The notes under the pieces: generated by a model
Database searches by the model: none
What the model was told of the DNA's origin: nothing
Seen by the model: the letters and a program-made list of their open reading frames with translations, nothing else
Translations under genes and position numbers: made by a program
Shown here: positions 11,080 through 20,908 of the stretch, piece by piece
How positions within the stretch are numbered: the first letter of the stretch is position 1
Layout: each line of letters opens with the position of its first letter
Assembly (NCBI GenBank): GCA_019095985.1
Contig: CM032665.1
Location: forward strand, 37,731,197 to 37,795,196
Reading direction: 5' to 3'
Origin: Streblospio benedicti
Lineage: Eukaryota; Annelida; Polychaeta; Spionida; Spionidae
DNA: 64,000 nucleotides

Positions 11080-11760
11080 ATGTTGCTCAATCCGGGAGAT
11101 ACACAATGTGATGCACCACGCCGTAACCCGGGATCCGTATGATACCCCGGGGTGCCGTGAAATGCAGACCCCGGCATGTCGTAATGCCCCGTTTCTCCCG
11201 TGATATTTCCGTATATCAGTCGTTGCTAAAAAGCAGACTGCCAAAAGAATGACGGCGATGTGCATTTTCGTTTTGTCACAATGTACTAGGTTGGAAATCG
11301 AGTTTTACTAAATTAAGAATAAATAAGATGTTTTTATTGTGACAAAACTTAAACATTTTACTTATGAATATTAACAAAATTTGATACCACAGCAGCCTAC
11401 CAGTCATCACGGTATGCCGGGGTATTGATGTTGAAAAAAATAATTAATTAGCTCAAAAATGAATTTTTTATTATTTTCACGGGCCGGGGTATCACGGTAA
11501 CCCGGGTTACGGCGTGGTGTATCGTGTGGCATTTGTCACAAGAAATTTGTGTCCACAAGTGTTCTTCGTGACCATGTAAATGGTACCCACTTGGGCAACT
11601 ACAGATACAAATGCACATATTGTAGCAAAGGTTTTGCGAGCACACGAGCTTTCAGAGAGCACACAAGCACTCACAAAGGAGTAAACTACTTTAAGTGTCA
11701 GAAATTGGACAGGATTTCCGTTATTTCAGTAAATTAAAGAAGCATGCTGTTGATTGCTAA
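11080..11760 (+). pseudogene. Cassette destroyed by transposon (copy of cassette 18)
   Basis: It begins like cassette 18 after the acceptor CTTTCAG (ends 11079): ATG TTG CTC AAT CCG. It is interrupted after TGCGACACAATGTG-like codons by a 414-bp element (11111-11524), then resumes at GGCATTTGTCAC and runs to TAA at 11758-11760. In finger 3 one base is missing (GAAATTGG against GAAATGTGG in cassette 18), a second break. The intact sister at 15331-15594 gives the pre-insertion state. This is a host exon, clearly dead. Confidence 0.88.
11111..11524. mobile_element. Non-autonomous DNA transposon (MITE-like) inside a cassette
   Basis: A 414-bp insertion absent from the sister copy at 15331. The ends are inverted repeats of about 40 bp (left CACCACGCCGTAACCCGGG; right, reversed, the same motif), also sharing GATACCCCGG. 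TGTG flanks both sides (11107-11110 and 11525-11528) as a likely 4-bp target duplication. No coding capacity was seen. The superfamily is not assigned. Confidence 0.85.
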
Positions 11761-11908
11761 ACCTCATGTTTCAACAATGTAAATGCTTATTGAGAACACA
11801 TGACACGGCATACAGGGATAAACTATTTCAAATGTAATACGTGTGGAAAGGATTTTGCAGTTGCAAAAGGCATGGGAACATGGTTACGTGCTTAAATCAA
11901 ACTACTGA
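11761..11908 (+). pseudogene. Relic of cassette 12 (fingers 2-3)
   Basis: The sequence follows cassette 12 from the finger 2 region (TTCAACAATGTAAATGCTTA) through finger 3 to its tail. It has an in-frame stop replacing the Arg codon (TAT TGA GAA) and a deletion in finger 3. The following bases also match the region after cassette 12, so the block extends into cassette 14. It has no acceptor of its own. Confidence 0.8.
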
Positions 11909-12164
11909 TTTATTTGTTATAGTAAGAATTTGAACTATTATATGATCAAGATTGTGTTTTTACTTGGTGCAGGTGTCAATAATTGAAGAGCTTAGAATAA
12001 ACAAAGAACTATGGAAGGAACTTTGATGTAGTGGAACATTTAAAGAAAAAAATCGCTTTTGTAGAGCATGTATTTATTGCTTTCAGTTGACTAAGGGGAT
12101 CATTTGCATTTGGAAAAACTGACACAGTGGATGATGCTTCATGGATATTTTAATTGCATTTCAG

Positions 12165-12440
12165 ATTGTTATTGGGAAGAGTCAAACGCAGTGCCCAATT
12201 TGCTTCAAGAATTTCTCCGTCACTAGAAGCTTGAGACGACATGTGAGAGCTCATATGGGAACATTCACCTACAACTGTAGCACGTGTAACAAAGGTTTTT
12301 ACAATGTGACTGCCTATCGTGAACACATGACATGCCACACTGGAGTGAATTATTTCAAATGTTCAGTGTGTGGAAAGGATTTCCCAACGCATAGACTAAT
12401 GCAGATGCACAATTGCACCCTTACATCAAGCCAACAGTAG
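12165..12440 (+). CDS. C2H2 zinc-finger cassette 14
   Basis: The acceptor GCATTTCAG ends at 12164; 91 residues are open (IVIGKSQTQCPIC). Fingers lie at 10-30 and 38-58. Finger 3 starts CSVCGKDFP at 66 but runs H-N-C, because the segment carrying the last histidine in cassettes 12 and 16 is deleted. Finger 3 may therefore not close normally. Finger 1 helix is V/R/S/R. AATAAA lies at 12570-12575. Confidence 0.88.
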   Translation: MVIGKSQTQCPICFKNFSVTRSLRRHVRAHMGTFTYNCSTCNKGFYNVTAYREHMTCHTGVNYFKCSVCGKDFPTHRLMQMHNCTLTSSQQ

Positions 12441-12711
12441 TTGGTGTAAGAATTGGAACTTTTGTGTCGCTTGTTCGAAACAATGTAGGTTGATAGAACT
12501 AAATATGTGCAGACATTGCTAACCTCGTTCTTAACTAAAGTTCTTAAACTAAACCATTGAAGGAGCTTGAATAAAAAGTGGATAGAACTTTAAACTGTTT
12601 AGTGTACACAGACGATCAATTTATTGCTAGCAATTGAAGAAAGGGAAAATATTCATTTGGAAATATTGATTGAGAAATGAATTTTACATTAATATTTTAA
12701 TTTCATTTCAG

Positions 12712-12987
12712 ATTGTCATTCGGAAGAATCAAAAGCAGTGCCCAATTTGCTTCAAGAGTTTCTCATTCACAAGTAACTTGAGGAGGCACGTGAGAGCTCA
12801 TTTGGGAAGCTTCACATACAACTGTAGCACATGTAACAAAGGTTTCTACAATGTGACTGACTATCACGAACACATGACACGTCACACTGGAGTGAACTTT
12901 TTCAAGTGTAAAGTGTGCGGAAAGGATTTCAGGCTTGATTCTACGCGTAGGCAGCATGAAGCAATCTGTTTAAAAACTGCAAAATAA
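12712..12987 (+). CDS. C2H2 zinc-finger cassette 15
   Basis: The acceptor CATTTCAG ends at 12711; 91 residues are open (IVIRKNQKQCPIC). Fingers lie at 10-30, 38-58 and 66-86. The last is CKVCGKDFRL...HEAIC (C2HC). Finger 1 helix is F/S/N/R. Finger 2 (CNKGFYNVTDYHEHMTRH) is shared with cassettes 14 and 16, so the three are recent duplicates with changed finger 1 and finger 3. Confidence 0.9.
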   Translation: MVIRKNQKQCPICFKSFSFTSNLRRHVRAHLGSFTYNCSTCNKGFYNVTDYHEHMTRHTGVNFFKCKVCGKDFRLDSTRRQHEAICLKTAK

Positions 12988-13162
12988 GTGATAGAAGGAT
13001 TACTAAGGAAAGGGACAATCCTTAGACAGTTCATGTTTGTTGTATGTTGTATACAATTTTCTGAGGGGAAAAGTTGCATGAGAATGCTTAGAAAAAAACA
13101 TGAACTAGCGCTGACTTTTGAACAGTGAATGATGAAACATTTATCTTTTAATTACATTTCAG

Positions 13163-13456
13163 ATCGTTGTTGGGAAGGATCAAAGACAGTGCCAAATCTG
13201 CTTCAAGAGCTTCTCGTATACCAGTGCCCTGAAACGGCACGTGAGAGCTCACATGGGAAGCTTCACCTACAACTGTAGCACGTGTAACAAAGGTTTCTAC
13301 AATGTGACAGACTATCGTGAACACATGACACGCCACACCGGAGTGAACTACTTCAAGTGTAAAGTGTGTGGAAAGGAGTTCCCAAATAACAAACAAATGC
13401 AATTGCACAAGAAGCAAGAACATGGTCACACCCTTACATCAAGCTACCATTATTAG
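13163..13456 (+). CDS. C2H2 zinc-finger cassette 16
   Basis: The acceptor ACATTTCAG ends at 13162; 97 residues are open (IVVGKDQRQCQIC). Fingers lie at 10-30, 38-58 and 66-87 (H-x4-H, as in cassette 12). Finger 1 helix is Y/S/A/R. The 3' flank resembles that of cassette 14, ending in a relic. Confidence 0.9.
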   Translation: MVVGKDQRQCQICFKSFSYTSALKRHVRAHMGSFTYNCSTCNKGFYNVTDYREHMTRHTGVNYFKCKVCGKEFPNNKQMQLHKKQEHGHTLTSSYHY

Positions 13457-13547
13457 TTGGTGTAAGAATCGCAATCTTTGTGTTACTTTTCTGAAAGAAT
13501 GTAGGTTGATTGAACTATATGTGCAGACTTCAAAATGAAAGTCTAGA

Positions 13548-13710
13548 GTAAAGTGTGTGGAAAGGATTTGGGAGTTGATTGGAATCGATGTGTTAAAAAA
13601 ATCTGGAAAATAAGTAATAAGAGGATTACTCATGAAAAGGATTGTCTCAGAGTGCTCATTTTTTACTGACAAAGTTCTGAGGGGAAAATTTGCATCAAAA
13701 AAGAATTGAA
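13548..13710 (+). pseudogene. Relic of a cassette 15-like finger 3 and 3' flank
   Basis: GTAAAGTGTGTGGAAAGGAT followed by degraded codons matches finger 3 of cassette 15. The flank after it (GGATTACT, then TTCTGAGGGGAAAA) matches the 3' flank of cassette 15. There is no acceptor or open frame. Confidence 0.65.
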
Positions 13711-13860
13711 AAATGAACTAATGCAGACTATAAACAATATATGATAATCCTACATTTATCTTTTTACTTACCCTCCAGATCGTAAATCAAGTAAACTGAC
13801 ACAGCATGGATGGTGTATGATGCTATATTCATCTTATAATTATATACCACATGATTTATT

Positions 13861-13962
13861 AGAAAGGATCAACCACATTGCACAATTTACTTCAAGAATT
13901 TTGCATGCAACAAAAACCTGAAGAGGCGCGTACATGATTTTCATGTTGACAATAGTATTTGA
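13861..13962 (+). pseudogene. Relic of a finger 1
   Basis: A short open stretch reading KDQPHCTIYFKNF...NLKRRVHDFH resembles the IVGKDQ..CPICFKNF start of this family. The second Cys is Tyr and the first His is Arg, and it stops soon after. A decayed acceptor-like CCTCCAGATCGTA lies near 13780. Confidence 0.65.
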
Positions 13963-14259
13963 TCAATTAATTGAATATGAAGGATGCAAACAAATATAGC
14001 GATCAGTTGATGTAGATCCTTGTATGCAATTGGTTGAATTTTGTTATGTGATTTCAATGTTATTGTGGAAACCATAAAATGCATAACGCTATACTACCAT
14101 TTAAGTGCCTTTCAACTTGTTCTGAAGAAGAAAAAAGCAGCTATTTGTGTAACAATATTGATAGTAGTTTTGTTAAAAGGTTGATTGTTTCACAAAGCAA
14201 GCCTTGTGCAGCCAAGAATGAGTCAGTGGAGAATAAAGGTCATTGTGTTGTTTTTTCAG

Positions 14260-14529
14260 ACAGTGGGGAACAAACCAAGCGAGACTCGGTGTCACATCTG
14301 CATGAAGAAACTGTCGTATTCTCTGAGAGAACACATCAGGACAGTGCACATGGGTGCATATCGCTATAACTGCTCTTTCTGCGGCAAAGGCTGCTCTAGT
14401 AAAAACACATATAACGAACATATGACGTCTCACACTGGAATAAACTACTATAGATGTTCGCTTTGTCAAATGGAGTTCCGTTATTATAAGAAATACAAGT
14501 TGCATATTTCTACCTGTTATAAATTGTGA
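14260..14529 (+). CDS. C2H2 zinc-finger cassette 17
   Basis: The acceptor TTTTTTCAG, with a strong T-tract, ends at 14259; 89 residues are open (TVGNKPSETRCHIC). Finger 1 (11-30) is shortened to C-x2-C-x10-H-x4-H, two residues below the norm, so its fold is doubtful. Finger 2 is 38-58 and finger 3 is 66-86 (CSLCQMEFRYY...HISTC). Finger 3 and the 3' flank match cassette 13, so the cassette may be a recombinant of two parents. Confidence 0.85.
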   Translation, partial: TVGNKPSETRCHICMKKLSYSLREHIRTVHMGAYRYNCSFCGKGCSSKNTYNEHMTSHTGINYYRCSLCQMEFRYYKKYKLHISTCYKL

Positions 14530-14559
14530 AAATGAATAATTTGGGATGTGAGCATTGTA

Positions 14560-14952
14560 GGAATTGACCACGAGATTGGAGTGTCAATCGCAAAATTTTG
14601 CTCAATTTTGCAATTGACACGACAATGGAGTGGTCAATCACCATTCTATCATGACTAAAATCCATTTTATTTTAAAATAAATCATATTATAACATTCTCA
14701 TTGCAAGTCAATTTTGCCAAAAAAGAGCGCGCAGAGACCACTACTACGGCTCTAGTCTAAACTTTTGCTCTCCACTACACGGAACACGCCTTGCGACGTC
14801 AGCGGCTGTATTGATAATGTGAGGAGTTTAGACTAGCGCCATAGTAGTGGTCTCCGCGCGCTCTGGAGCGTGTTTTCCATCGCAAAATTGAGCACGCTGA
14901 TCCACCAATCAGCGTGGGTTATTGGCGGTGATTTTTGCACGGAATGATAGAA
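14560..14952. mobile_element. Compound foldback DNA element
   Basis: A 393-bp insertion interrupts the 3' flank shared with cassette 13, where the empty site reads GCATTGTAACTTTG. TGTA flanks both sides (14556-14559, 14953-14956). Inside are an inverted pair AGAGCGCGCAGAGACCACTA / TAGTGGTCTCCGCGCGCTCT and smaller hairpins built on TCAATCGCAAAATTTTG and CACGCTGAT..ATCAGCGTG. No coding capacity was seen. The family is not assigned. Confidence 0.8.
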
Positions 14953-15330
14953 TGTAACTTTGAAATTACCTAACGAATGGTTAAGCTATATTGAGAGATA
15001 GATGTATGTTTTGTTACTTGACATATAGAAGTGTTTGATTTGCTATTTCAAGTGTTTTTATAGATTCAAATTCAGTTTGTTTTTAATAAAAAGGAAGCCA
15101 TTCCCTTACATTTGTGTCTTTTTTTATATATACATATTTCAAATAGTTCAGGAATGTTAAAATATAATATAATCCTGTCCTGGCTGTCCACTAACCAAAA
15201 TACTAGCCGATTACAATTTTTGAAGTTGTGAATATTGGGAGAAAAAAACAATTGAAGAAGCTAATTTTATGAAAGTATCACTTCTCCAGAATAGCTGCAT
15301 ACAGATGAAATCTGTTCATTCTGCTTTCAG

Positions 15331-15594
15331 ATGTTGCTCAATCCGGGAGATACACAATGTGGCATTTGTCACAAGAAATTTGTGTCCACAAGTGTTCTTC
15401 GTGACCATGTAAATGGTACCCACTTGGGCAACTACAGATACAAATGCACGTATTGTAGCAAAGGTTTTGCGAGCACACGAGCTTTCAGAGAGCACACAAG
15501 CGCTCACACAGGAGTAAACTACTTTAAGTGTCAGAAATGTGGACAGGATTTCCGTTATTTCAGTAAATTAAAGAAGCATGCTGTTGATTGCTAA
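15331..15594 (+). CDS. C2H2 zinc-finger cassette 18
   Basis: The acceptor CTTTCAG ends at 15330; 87 residues are open (MLLNPGDTQCGIC). Fingers lie at 10-31 (H-x4-H), 39-59 and 67-87 (HAVDC, C2HC). Finger 1 helix is S/S/V/D. It is the intact sister of the transposon-broken copy at 11080-11760. The 502-nt spacer after it holds nothing recognisable. Confidence 0.92.
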   Translation: MLLNPGDTQCGICHKKFVSTSVLRDHVNGTHLGNYRYKCTYCSKGFASTRAFREHTSAHTGVNYFKCQKCGQDFRYFSKLKKHAVDC

Positions 15595-16096
15595 AATTCT
15601 AAGGTGAAGATTTAAAGTGAAACTTTCATTCAACCCTTTGAAAATGGGATGTCATTATTCTCAGTTTATGAACTGTTAATTGTTCGTTGAAGGAAATAAC
15701 AACACATATTAGTATGCAACAATATTTTATTGTACTACTTCTGATCACTTTATGAATGAACTAGTCAGTTCATCTTCTAGCAAAACTAGAATCTTATGGA
15801 TTATAACTTCAGGGTCTGCATTTAGTTCGAACCATTCAATAACACTAGCATTTGTAACAAAGTAGGTGGAGTACATTCTTGTTGATCTTATGGGTCTGTT
15901 GTAACATAAACATTTACTTTGCTGTATCTTCCACTACACTGAAAGAACTTTCAAGTTTTCATTAGTCTAGTTGCTAAGTATTTGTTAAGTAACCAGGCCT
16001 GTTGTCATGTCTCTTATGCAGTACAGGATCGAAGTAAAATTCGAGCAGTGCACCCAGTGATACAATAGATGTAATGACGTCTCTATACACTTTCAG

Positions 16097-16354
16097 GTGT
16101 TGGACCTAAGTTGCCACCTATGTGGGAAGCATTACTCCACTAAGAAAAGCTTTAAAGCTCACGTGAAATCACACTATGGCGTGTTCCCTTACAAATGCCC
16201 GGAGTGTGGCCGAGGCCTGGCCAGCAAGGCTCACTACAACCAGCACCTCACCTCGCACACGGGCATCAACTACAACGTGTGCAAAAAGTGCGGCAAAGAC
16301 TTCCGCTTCTACAGAGACCTCAACACGCACCAGAAAGAGTGCTCTGGGAAGTAG
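16097..16354 (+). CDS. C2H2 zinc-finger cassette 19 (GC-rich)
   Basis: The acceptor CTTTCAG ends at 16096; 85 residues are open in phase 0 (VLDLSCHLC). Fingers lie at 6-26, 34-54 and 62-82. Finger 3 is CKKCGKDFRF...HQKEC (C2HC). Finger 1 helix is T/K/S/A, with Tyr in place of Phe. G/C-rich third positions in fingers 2-3 suggest an old, constrained exon. The 487-nt spacer after it holds nothing recognisable. Confidence 0.9.
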   Translation: MLDLSCHLCGKHYSTKKSFKAHVKSHYGVFPYKCPECGRGLASKAHYNQHLTSHTGINYNVCKKCGKDFRFYRDLNTHQKECSGK

Positions 16355-16841
16355 CGCCTATTGGAATGTGTATCATACATGGATGGGCCCATGCTCACTT
16401 AAAGGGCCCACTGTAAAAAAAAATTGATTGTGTCGAACATCAGCGTCATTCAGATGTCCATAAAAAAGTGCCTGGCCTGGAAAATGACGGATTCAACAGA
16501 AAGTTCATGGACATTTTGAAATTTGACTTTGATATTGGAATGTGTATGATACTTTTGATAGATTGGATACTGTAGTTTGACCACAGAGGAGACTGATTGA
16601 TTCCTTATGATTTGTTAGGAGATTCTGCACATATTGTGATTCTGTATGATAAAGTTGGAATAGAGACGGGCTAACTGGCAAAAAAGATACAATGCTTGAA
16701 TGAATGGAAGTGCACAAAGTGGCTGCTTTAACTGACTATTATACTGTGTGAATGCATGGACGTTTGTATTGTAACAGCAGTAACTGATGATTTTGTCAAA
16801 AAAGAGGTGTAGAAGCAATAACTTGGTTCATCTCTTTTCAG

Positions 16842-17099
16842 AATGCGTGCCCGGTGTGTCAGAGGATGTTTGCTAACCGTAGCAACTTACGAACGCACCT
16901 AAAAATGCACGCAGGAAAGTACCCGTACCAGTGTGAATACTGTCACAAAGGTTTCTCTGGCACCACCAACTACCGGCAACACCTCACGTCACACACTGGC
17001 CAGAACTACTTCCAGTGTAAAATGTGCAACAAGGACTTCCGCTACCATTATCAAATGACGCTGCACTCAAAAGTGTGCTCAGTATCTATGCCGCAGTAA
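16842..17099 (+). CDS. C2H2 zinc-finger cassette 20
   Basis: The acceptor CTTTTCAG ends at 16841; 85 residues are open (NACPVC). There is almost no leader: finger 1 starts at residue 3 (3-23), then 31-51 and 59-79 (HSKVC, C2HC). Finger 1 helix is N/S/N/T. It is paired with cassette 21, with the same start, same length and a CHKGFSG/CKRGFSG finger 2. Confidence 0.9.
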   Translation, partial: NACPVCQRMFANRSNLRTHLKMHAGKYPYQCEYCHKGFSGTTNYRQHLTSHTGQNYFQCKMCNKDFRYHYQMTLHSKVCSVSMPQ

Positions 17100-17438
17100 A
17101 TGTGACTGCTGTGAAAAATATCGTAAATGCGACAAAGATATATGGATTGGTGAATCACTGAATAATGATGTTTGATTTCATAGAAACTGTTACATGCACA
17201 TATTTGCACGAAGAGGATCTGATTCATAAAACTATAGCACTGTGACCACAAATGTCAAATATCTGACCTTGTTTATAACTGTATTTTAATCATATGGAGA
17301 GGATTTGTTAAAAACTGCTAACATCAAATAACCAAACACATGGTCCGATTCTGCATTTGTATGAAGAGGATTCGATCCATAGAATTAAGGAACTGTCGCC
17401 CCGAACTTCAAATACTGACCTCATACTCTGTATTTCAG

Positions 17439-17696
17439 AATATGTGCCAACTCTGCGGGAAGCTGTTTATGACTCGCGGCGCGCTAAAGCAGCACATGGA
17501 CATGCACCAAGGGAAGTATCGCCATTACTGCGACATCTGTAAACGAGGCTTCTCGGGCAGCACCAACTACAAGCAGCACATGACTCAGCATACAGGAGAA
17601 AACTATTTCTACTGCAAAAAGTGCAATATGGACTTCAAGTTTCACTACAAAATGGCAGCGCACATGAAAACTTGTAATGGTCTCAGTGCCACGTGA
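17439..17696 (+). CDS. C2H2 zinc-finger cassette 21
   Basis: The acceptor TATTTCAG ends at 17438; 85 residues are open (NMCQLC). Fingers lie at 3-23, 31-51 and 59-79 (HMKTC, C2HC). Finger 1 helix is T/G/A/Q. It is a tandem duplicate of cassette 20. The 699-nt spacer after it holds no recognisable feature. Confidence 0.9.
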   Translation, partial: NMCQLCGKLFMTRGALKQHMDMHQGKYRHYCDICKRGFSGSTNYKQHMTQHTGENYFYCKKCNMDFKFHYKMAAHMKTCNGLSAT

Positions 17697-18395
17697 TACT
17701 TTGTTTGAACAGGAACAAACCTTTTCTAAAGGTTTTAGTATTAAAAACTTGACTGAATGTAACTGCCAATTTGTCTAATAGCTAGTACATAATCTAGTTG
17801 AAAGTCTGTGAATTCTGGAAAAAATAACATTTTATAAAATTGTATTGCCTTGTCTTTTTGCACATCTACAGATAATTTAATTGAACAGCATAATTTTTAA
17901 AAAGTTCATATCAAAACGATATAAATTGATAAAATATACATGGCTCTGAATTAGTATTTTAAAACAAACACAATTCAAATTTTTTCTTTAGCAATATTTG
18001 CTTCAAAAGATCATCATCAATATTGAGTAACCAACTTGCACAAGTTTTTGAAATCTGGGGGTAGATCTTCCTGAAAGTTTGATTTGATGGAAGGCACAAC
18101 TGCTCACGTTGGCCGTAGCTACTTCATAAGTGAAAAAGAACAATGCACGCTCGACTAAGATACTACGCTTTAGAAGTTTGGAACCCAAGAATACTAGATA
18201 TCGGTCCTTGTGCTTTCTTAAGCTACTTCAAAGTGAGTGTTGATATACTAACGAGTTGAATTGATTGAAACTGAAGGGGTGACGATTTTGTTACTGTGGA
18301 CTATAGAGATTGAGTTGGACTACAATGTTTTTTACCATCAATAGTATCACCGGAAATCCGTTTGGTTTTAAACATTGCCTATTTTAACATTTCAG

Positions 18396-18668
18396 ATGGA
18401 TCCTACAGTGTGTCCCGTATGCTGCAAGAAATTCTCATCAAAATGCACACTGCGCGTTCATTATTTAACACACCAAGGAGTGTACAGATTCAATTGTGAA
18501 TATTGTGGAAAAGGGTTTTCGGGCAAGACTAATCTGAAAGAACACTGGACTATCCATACTGGGAAGAACCACTTCAATTGTGAAAATGTTGGTTGCTCCC
18601 AAGATTTTCGTTACTACTATCAGTACAAACGTCATAAAGTCAGCGAATGTCACTTTAAATCGCAGTGA
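18396..18668 (+). CDS. C2H2 zinc-finger cassette 22
   Basis: The acceptor ACATTTCAG ends at 18395; 90 residues are open (MDPTVCPVC). Fingers lie at 6-26 and 34-54; finger 3 has wide spacing C62-x4-C67 and H-x5-H (HKVSECH). Finger 1 helix is S/C/T/V. Linker 2 is HTGKNHFNC. ATTAAA lies at 18784-18789; the 592-nt spacer is otherwise featureless. Confidence 0.9.
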   Translation: MDPTVCPVCCKKFSSKCTLRVHYLTHQGVYRFNCEYCGKGFSGKTNLKEHWTIHTGKNHFNCENVGCSQDFRYYYQYKRHKVSECHFKSQ

Positions 18669-19260
18669 TAAGCAGCTGTTCGTAGATACAAAAACAAAAA
18701 ACATCTAAGAAAGCTAACAATAGTAATACTTTCTGCTATTTCATTTCATGTTAAGTGTGAAATCTAGATTCTAAGTATTCAGTATTAAAGGATTAGTCTT
18801 CGAATATTTAGTCATTGATAAGCCACTCTAATTTAGGATAAGAACTTTTTTAACTGTCCTGTTGTAGTCAGAGAATTGAAGCAGCCAACATTTTTGTGAA
18901 ACTACTGATCAAATAATCAGTAGTAAAACATATGACATGCAACTTGCTGGTTTGTCAAGACTGTAGAAGTTGTTCAATGTTTGAAATGACAAGGTTGAGA
19001 AAAAAGATTGAAGTTAACACTAAAGACTTTGTATGTGAAGGTATTTGGTACAAAGACCATGTTATTGTCTTCATTTAGTATTGCTCATCAATGCCAATGA
19101 GCCGGTCCAATTAATCTGTCTCTGGTGGTGAAACTAAATCTTGCGTTTTGTATACATGTCAATGTATTTGAATCAAATGAAGATTTGTACGTGTTGTACG
19201 TGTGTAAAAAGGCAAAACCTAGAACCAGGTGTAAATCTTCCATTGCGTTGTGAATTGCAG

Positions 19261-19518
19261 GCTCTGGCAGACACCGTGTGTCCGATTTGTTTCAAGAACT
19301 TCTCGAGCAAAAAGACGCTGCGTACTCACTACGCCCAGCACATGGGCCGCTATCCCTATAACTGCAAACATTGTGGGCGAGGATTCGCGGGCAGCAAGAA
19401 CCTGAAGGAACACCTGACCATTCACACGGGCATCAACTATTTCAAGTGCGATAAATGTGACCGAGATTTCCGCTACTACAAGTACTTCAAGTTGCATCGT
19501 GATGGAGACTGTCTGTGA
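19261..19518 (+). CDS. C2H2 zinc-finger cassette 23
   Basis: The acceptor GAATTGCAG ends at 19260; 85 residues are open (ALADTVCPIC). Fingers lie at 7-27, 35-55 and 63-84. The last is CDKCDRDFRYY...HRDGDC (C2HC, x4). Finger 1 helix is S/K/T/T. Finger 2 (CGRGFAGSKNLKEHLTIH) matches the array consensus. The upstream ATG at 19141 lies before the acceptor and is not needed. Confidence 0.9.
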   Translation, partial: ALADTVCPICFKNFSSKKTLRTHYAQHMGRYPYNCKHCGRGFAGSKNLKEHLTIHTGINYFKCDKCDRDFRYYKYFKLHRDGDCL

Positions 19519-20329
19519 CGTTGCGATGTGATACAGTGATTTGTACGAAGGATTCTCTAAATGTTGTGGGGTTTTGTCTCTTTGAAATTGTTGAGCATGT
19601 GGAGAAAATTCCTTGTTGATTGACATTTTATAATGTGCTTGCTATGAAGAATGAATGTTGAAGTAGAATCGAAGTATATGTTCAATTGTTCATATAAATC
19701 GTAATTTGTTCTATAATTTCTTTGTTCATTTTTTGAATTATGAATATTTAAACAGAGATCAATATTAACACCAGTAAAGGTAAATGAAACTTTATCCAGA
19801 TCAGTTTTCAAGTGCAGCAGTTAACAACTGAACACATAAAGAAATGTATGAAACATAGAAACAAAATAGACCATCAGATAAACATAACACTTAAAAAAAA
19901 AATAACTTTGAGCTACATCTCAGCCAAAATGAAATTTATCAACATTTCTATAGGAATTTTACACTGAAAGAGTATTATAACCTAGTTGTAGTATATAAAG
20001 TGCATGTCAAAAGTGTAAACTCGTATTTCCAATACATAATTTTAAAGCATTTCGAAGATAATTTTTCAATTATAAGTGACAAGAAGTAGTTACATTGCAG
20101 TAAAATATATACACATAGATGTCTGCAGCCTAGCAAAAGAAGCTAATTTGCATATTTGTTCTAAGACTAGAAAGTGCTTGCGTTTCATTCGCTTCATATG
20201 GTTAGATAGTTCACAGAAAAAGTGACGAGACTGCCTGTGAAGAGATGAGACTACCTTACCTTTGGTTACGTGAACAGTTCAAATCTGTGTCAATAAAGTG
20301 AGTTAATTTGTGGCCATGTCTTCTTGCAG
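19519..20329 (+). other. Spacer between cassettes 23 and 24
   Basis: 811 nt of AT-rich sequence with AATAAA at 20292-20297, shortly before the next acceptor. No gene or repeat was recognised. Confidence 0.6.
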
Positions 20330-20420
20330 CCGACAGACGACACCAGCTTAAAGTGTGCACAGTGTGGGCGCAACTTTGTCAACGACTACACACTGCGCCG
20401 CCACATGCGCATGCACAAAG
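20330..20420 (+). CDS. Zinc-finger cassette 24, first exon (finger 1)
   Basis: The acceptor TTCTTGCAG ends at 20329. The frame PTDDTSLKCAQC... holds finger 1 at 9-29 (helix N/Y/T/R) and runs to ATGCACAAAG at 20420. The next bases are GCAGGA, and the frame meets a stop if read through. Ending the exon at 20420 leaves phase 1 and fits the second exon exactly, implying a GC-AG intron. Confidence 0.8.
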
Positions 20421-20729
20421 GCAGGAACACACGTATATTTCTTAGTAGGATTTAGTCAAACACACTTAAACTTATAAATCTGAAACGCTTCTTTAAGGCT
20501 TGTGCAACGAATCATTGCAAATCATCATTTTTCATGATGAGCAAAATTTATGACATTTAATCAGATTTTAAGACATACTCAAAATCGTTAGTGAGAGAAT
20601 TCAAATCTAATTGCTGGTTTTGTGATAGGCTCTTAAGAGTTCTTGAAATTTCAATTTCAATATACAATTTGGTAGTGGCTAGTAATGCATAACATGAACG
20701 ATTTGCTGACTGAAGACGTAATTTTCTAG

Positions 20730-20908
20730 GTGTATTTGATTACTACTGTAAGTTCTGCAACAAGCCATTCTCAAACAGCACCAACCTCAAGGAGCACCTT
20801 CCGGTTCACACCAACGTCAACTATTTCAAGTGTGACATCTGTAACCTGGACTTCAGATACTACGTGAAGATGCGAAATCATAAGAACATCGTCCACGGAG
20901 AGAAGTAA
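20730..20908 (+). CDS. Zinc-finger cassette 24, second exon (fingers 2-3)
   Basis: The acceptor TTTTCTAG ends at 20729. Joined in phase 1 to the preceding exon it reads HKGVFDYYC, the normal finger 1-2 linker. Finger 2 is CKFCNKPFSNSTNLKEHLP and finger 3 CDICNLDFRYY ends H-x4-H at a TAA. Total cassette length is about 89 residues, as in its neighbours. AATAAA lies at 21060-21065. Confidence 0.82.

Noticed and set aside
17990-18200. Weakly coding-looking stretch before cassette 22
   Set aside because: A 61-codon minus-strand frame without recognisable domain; no second line of support.
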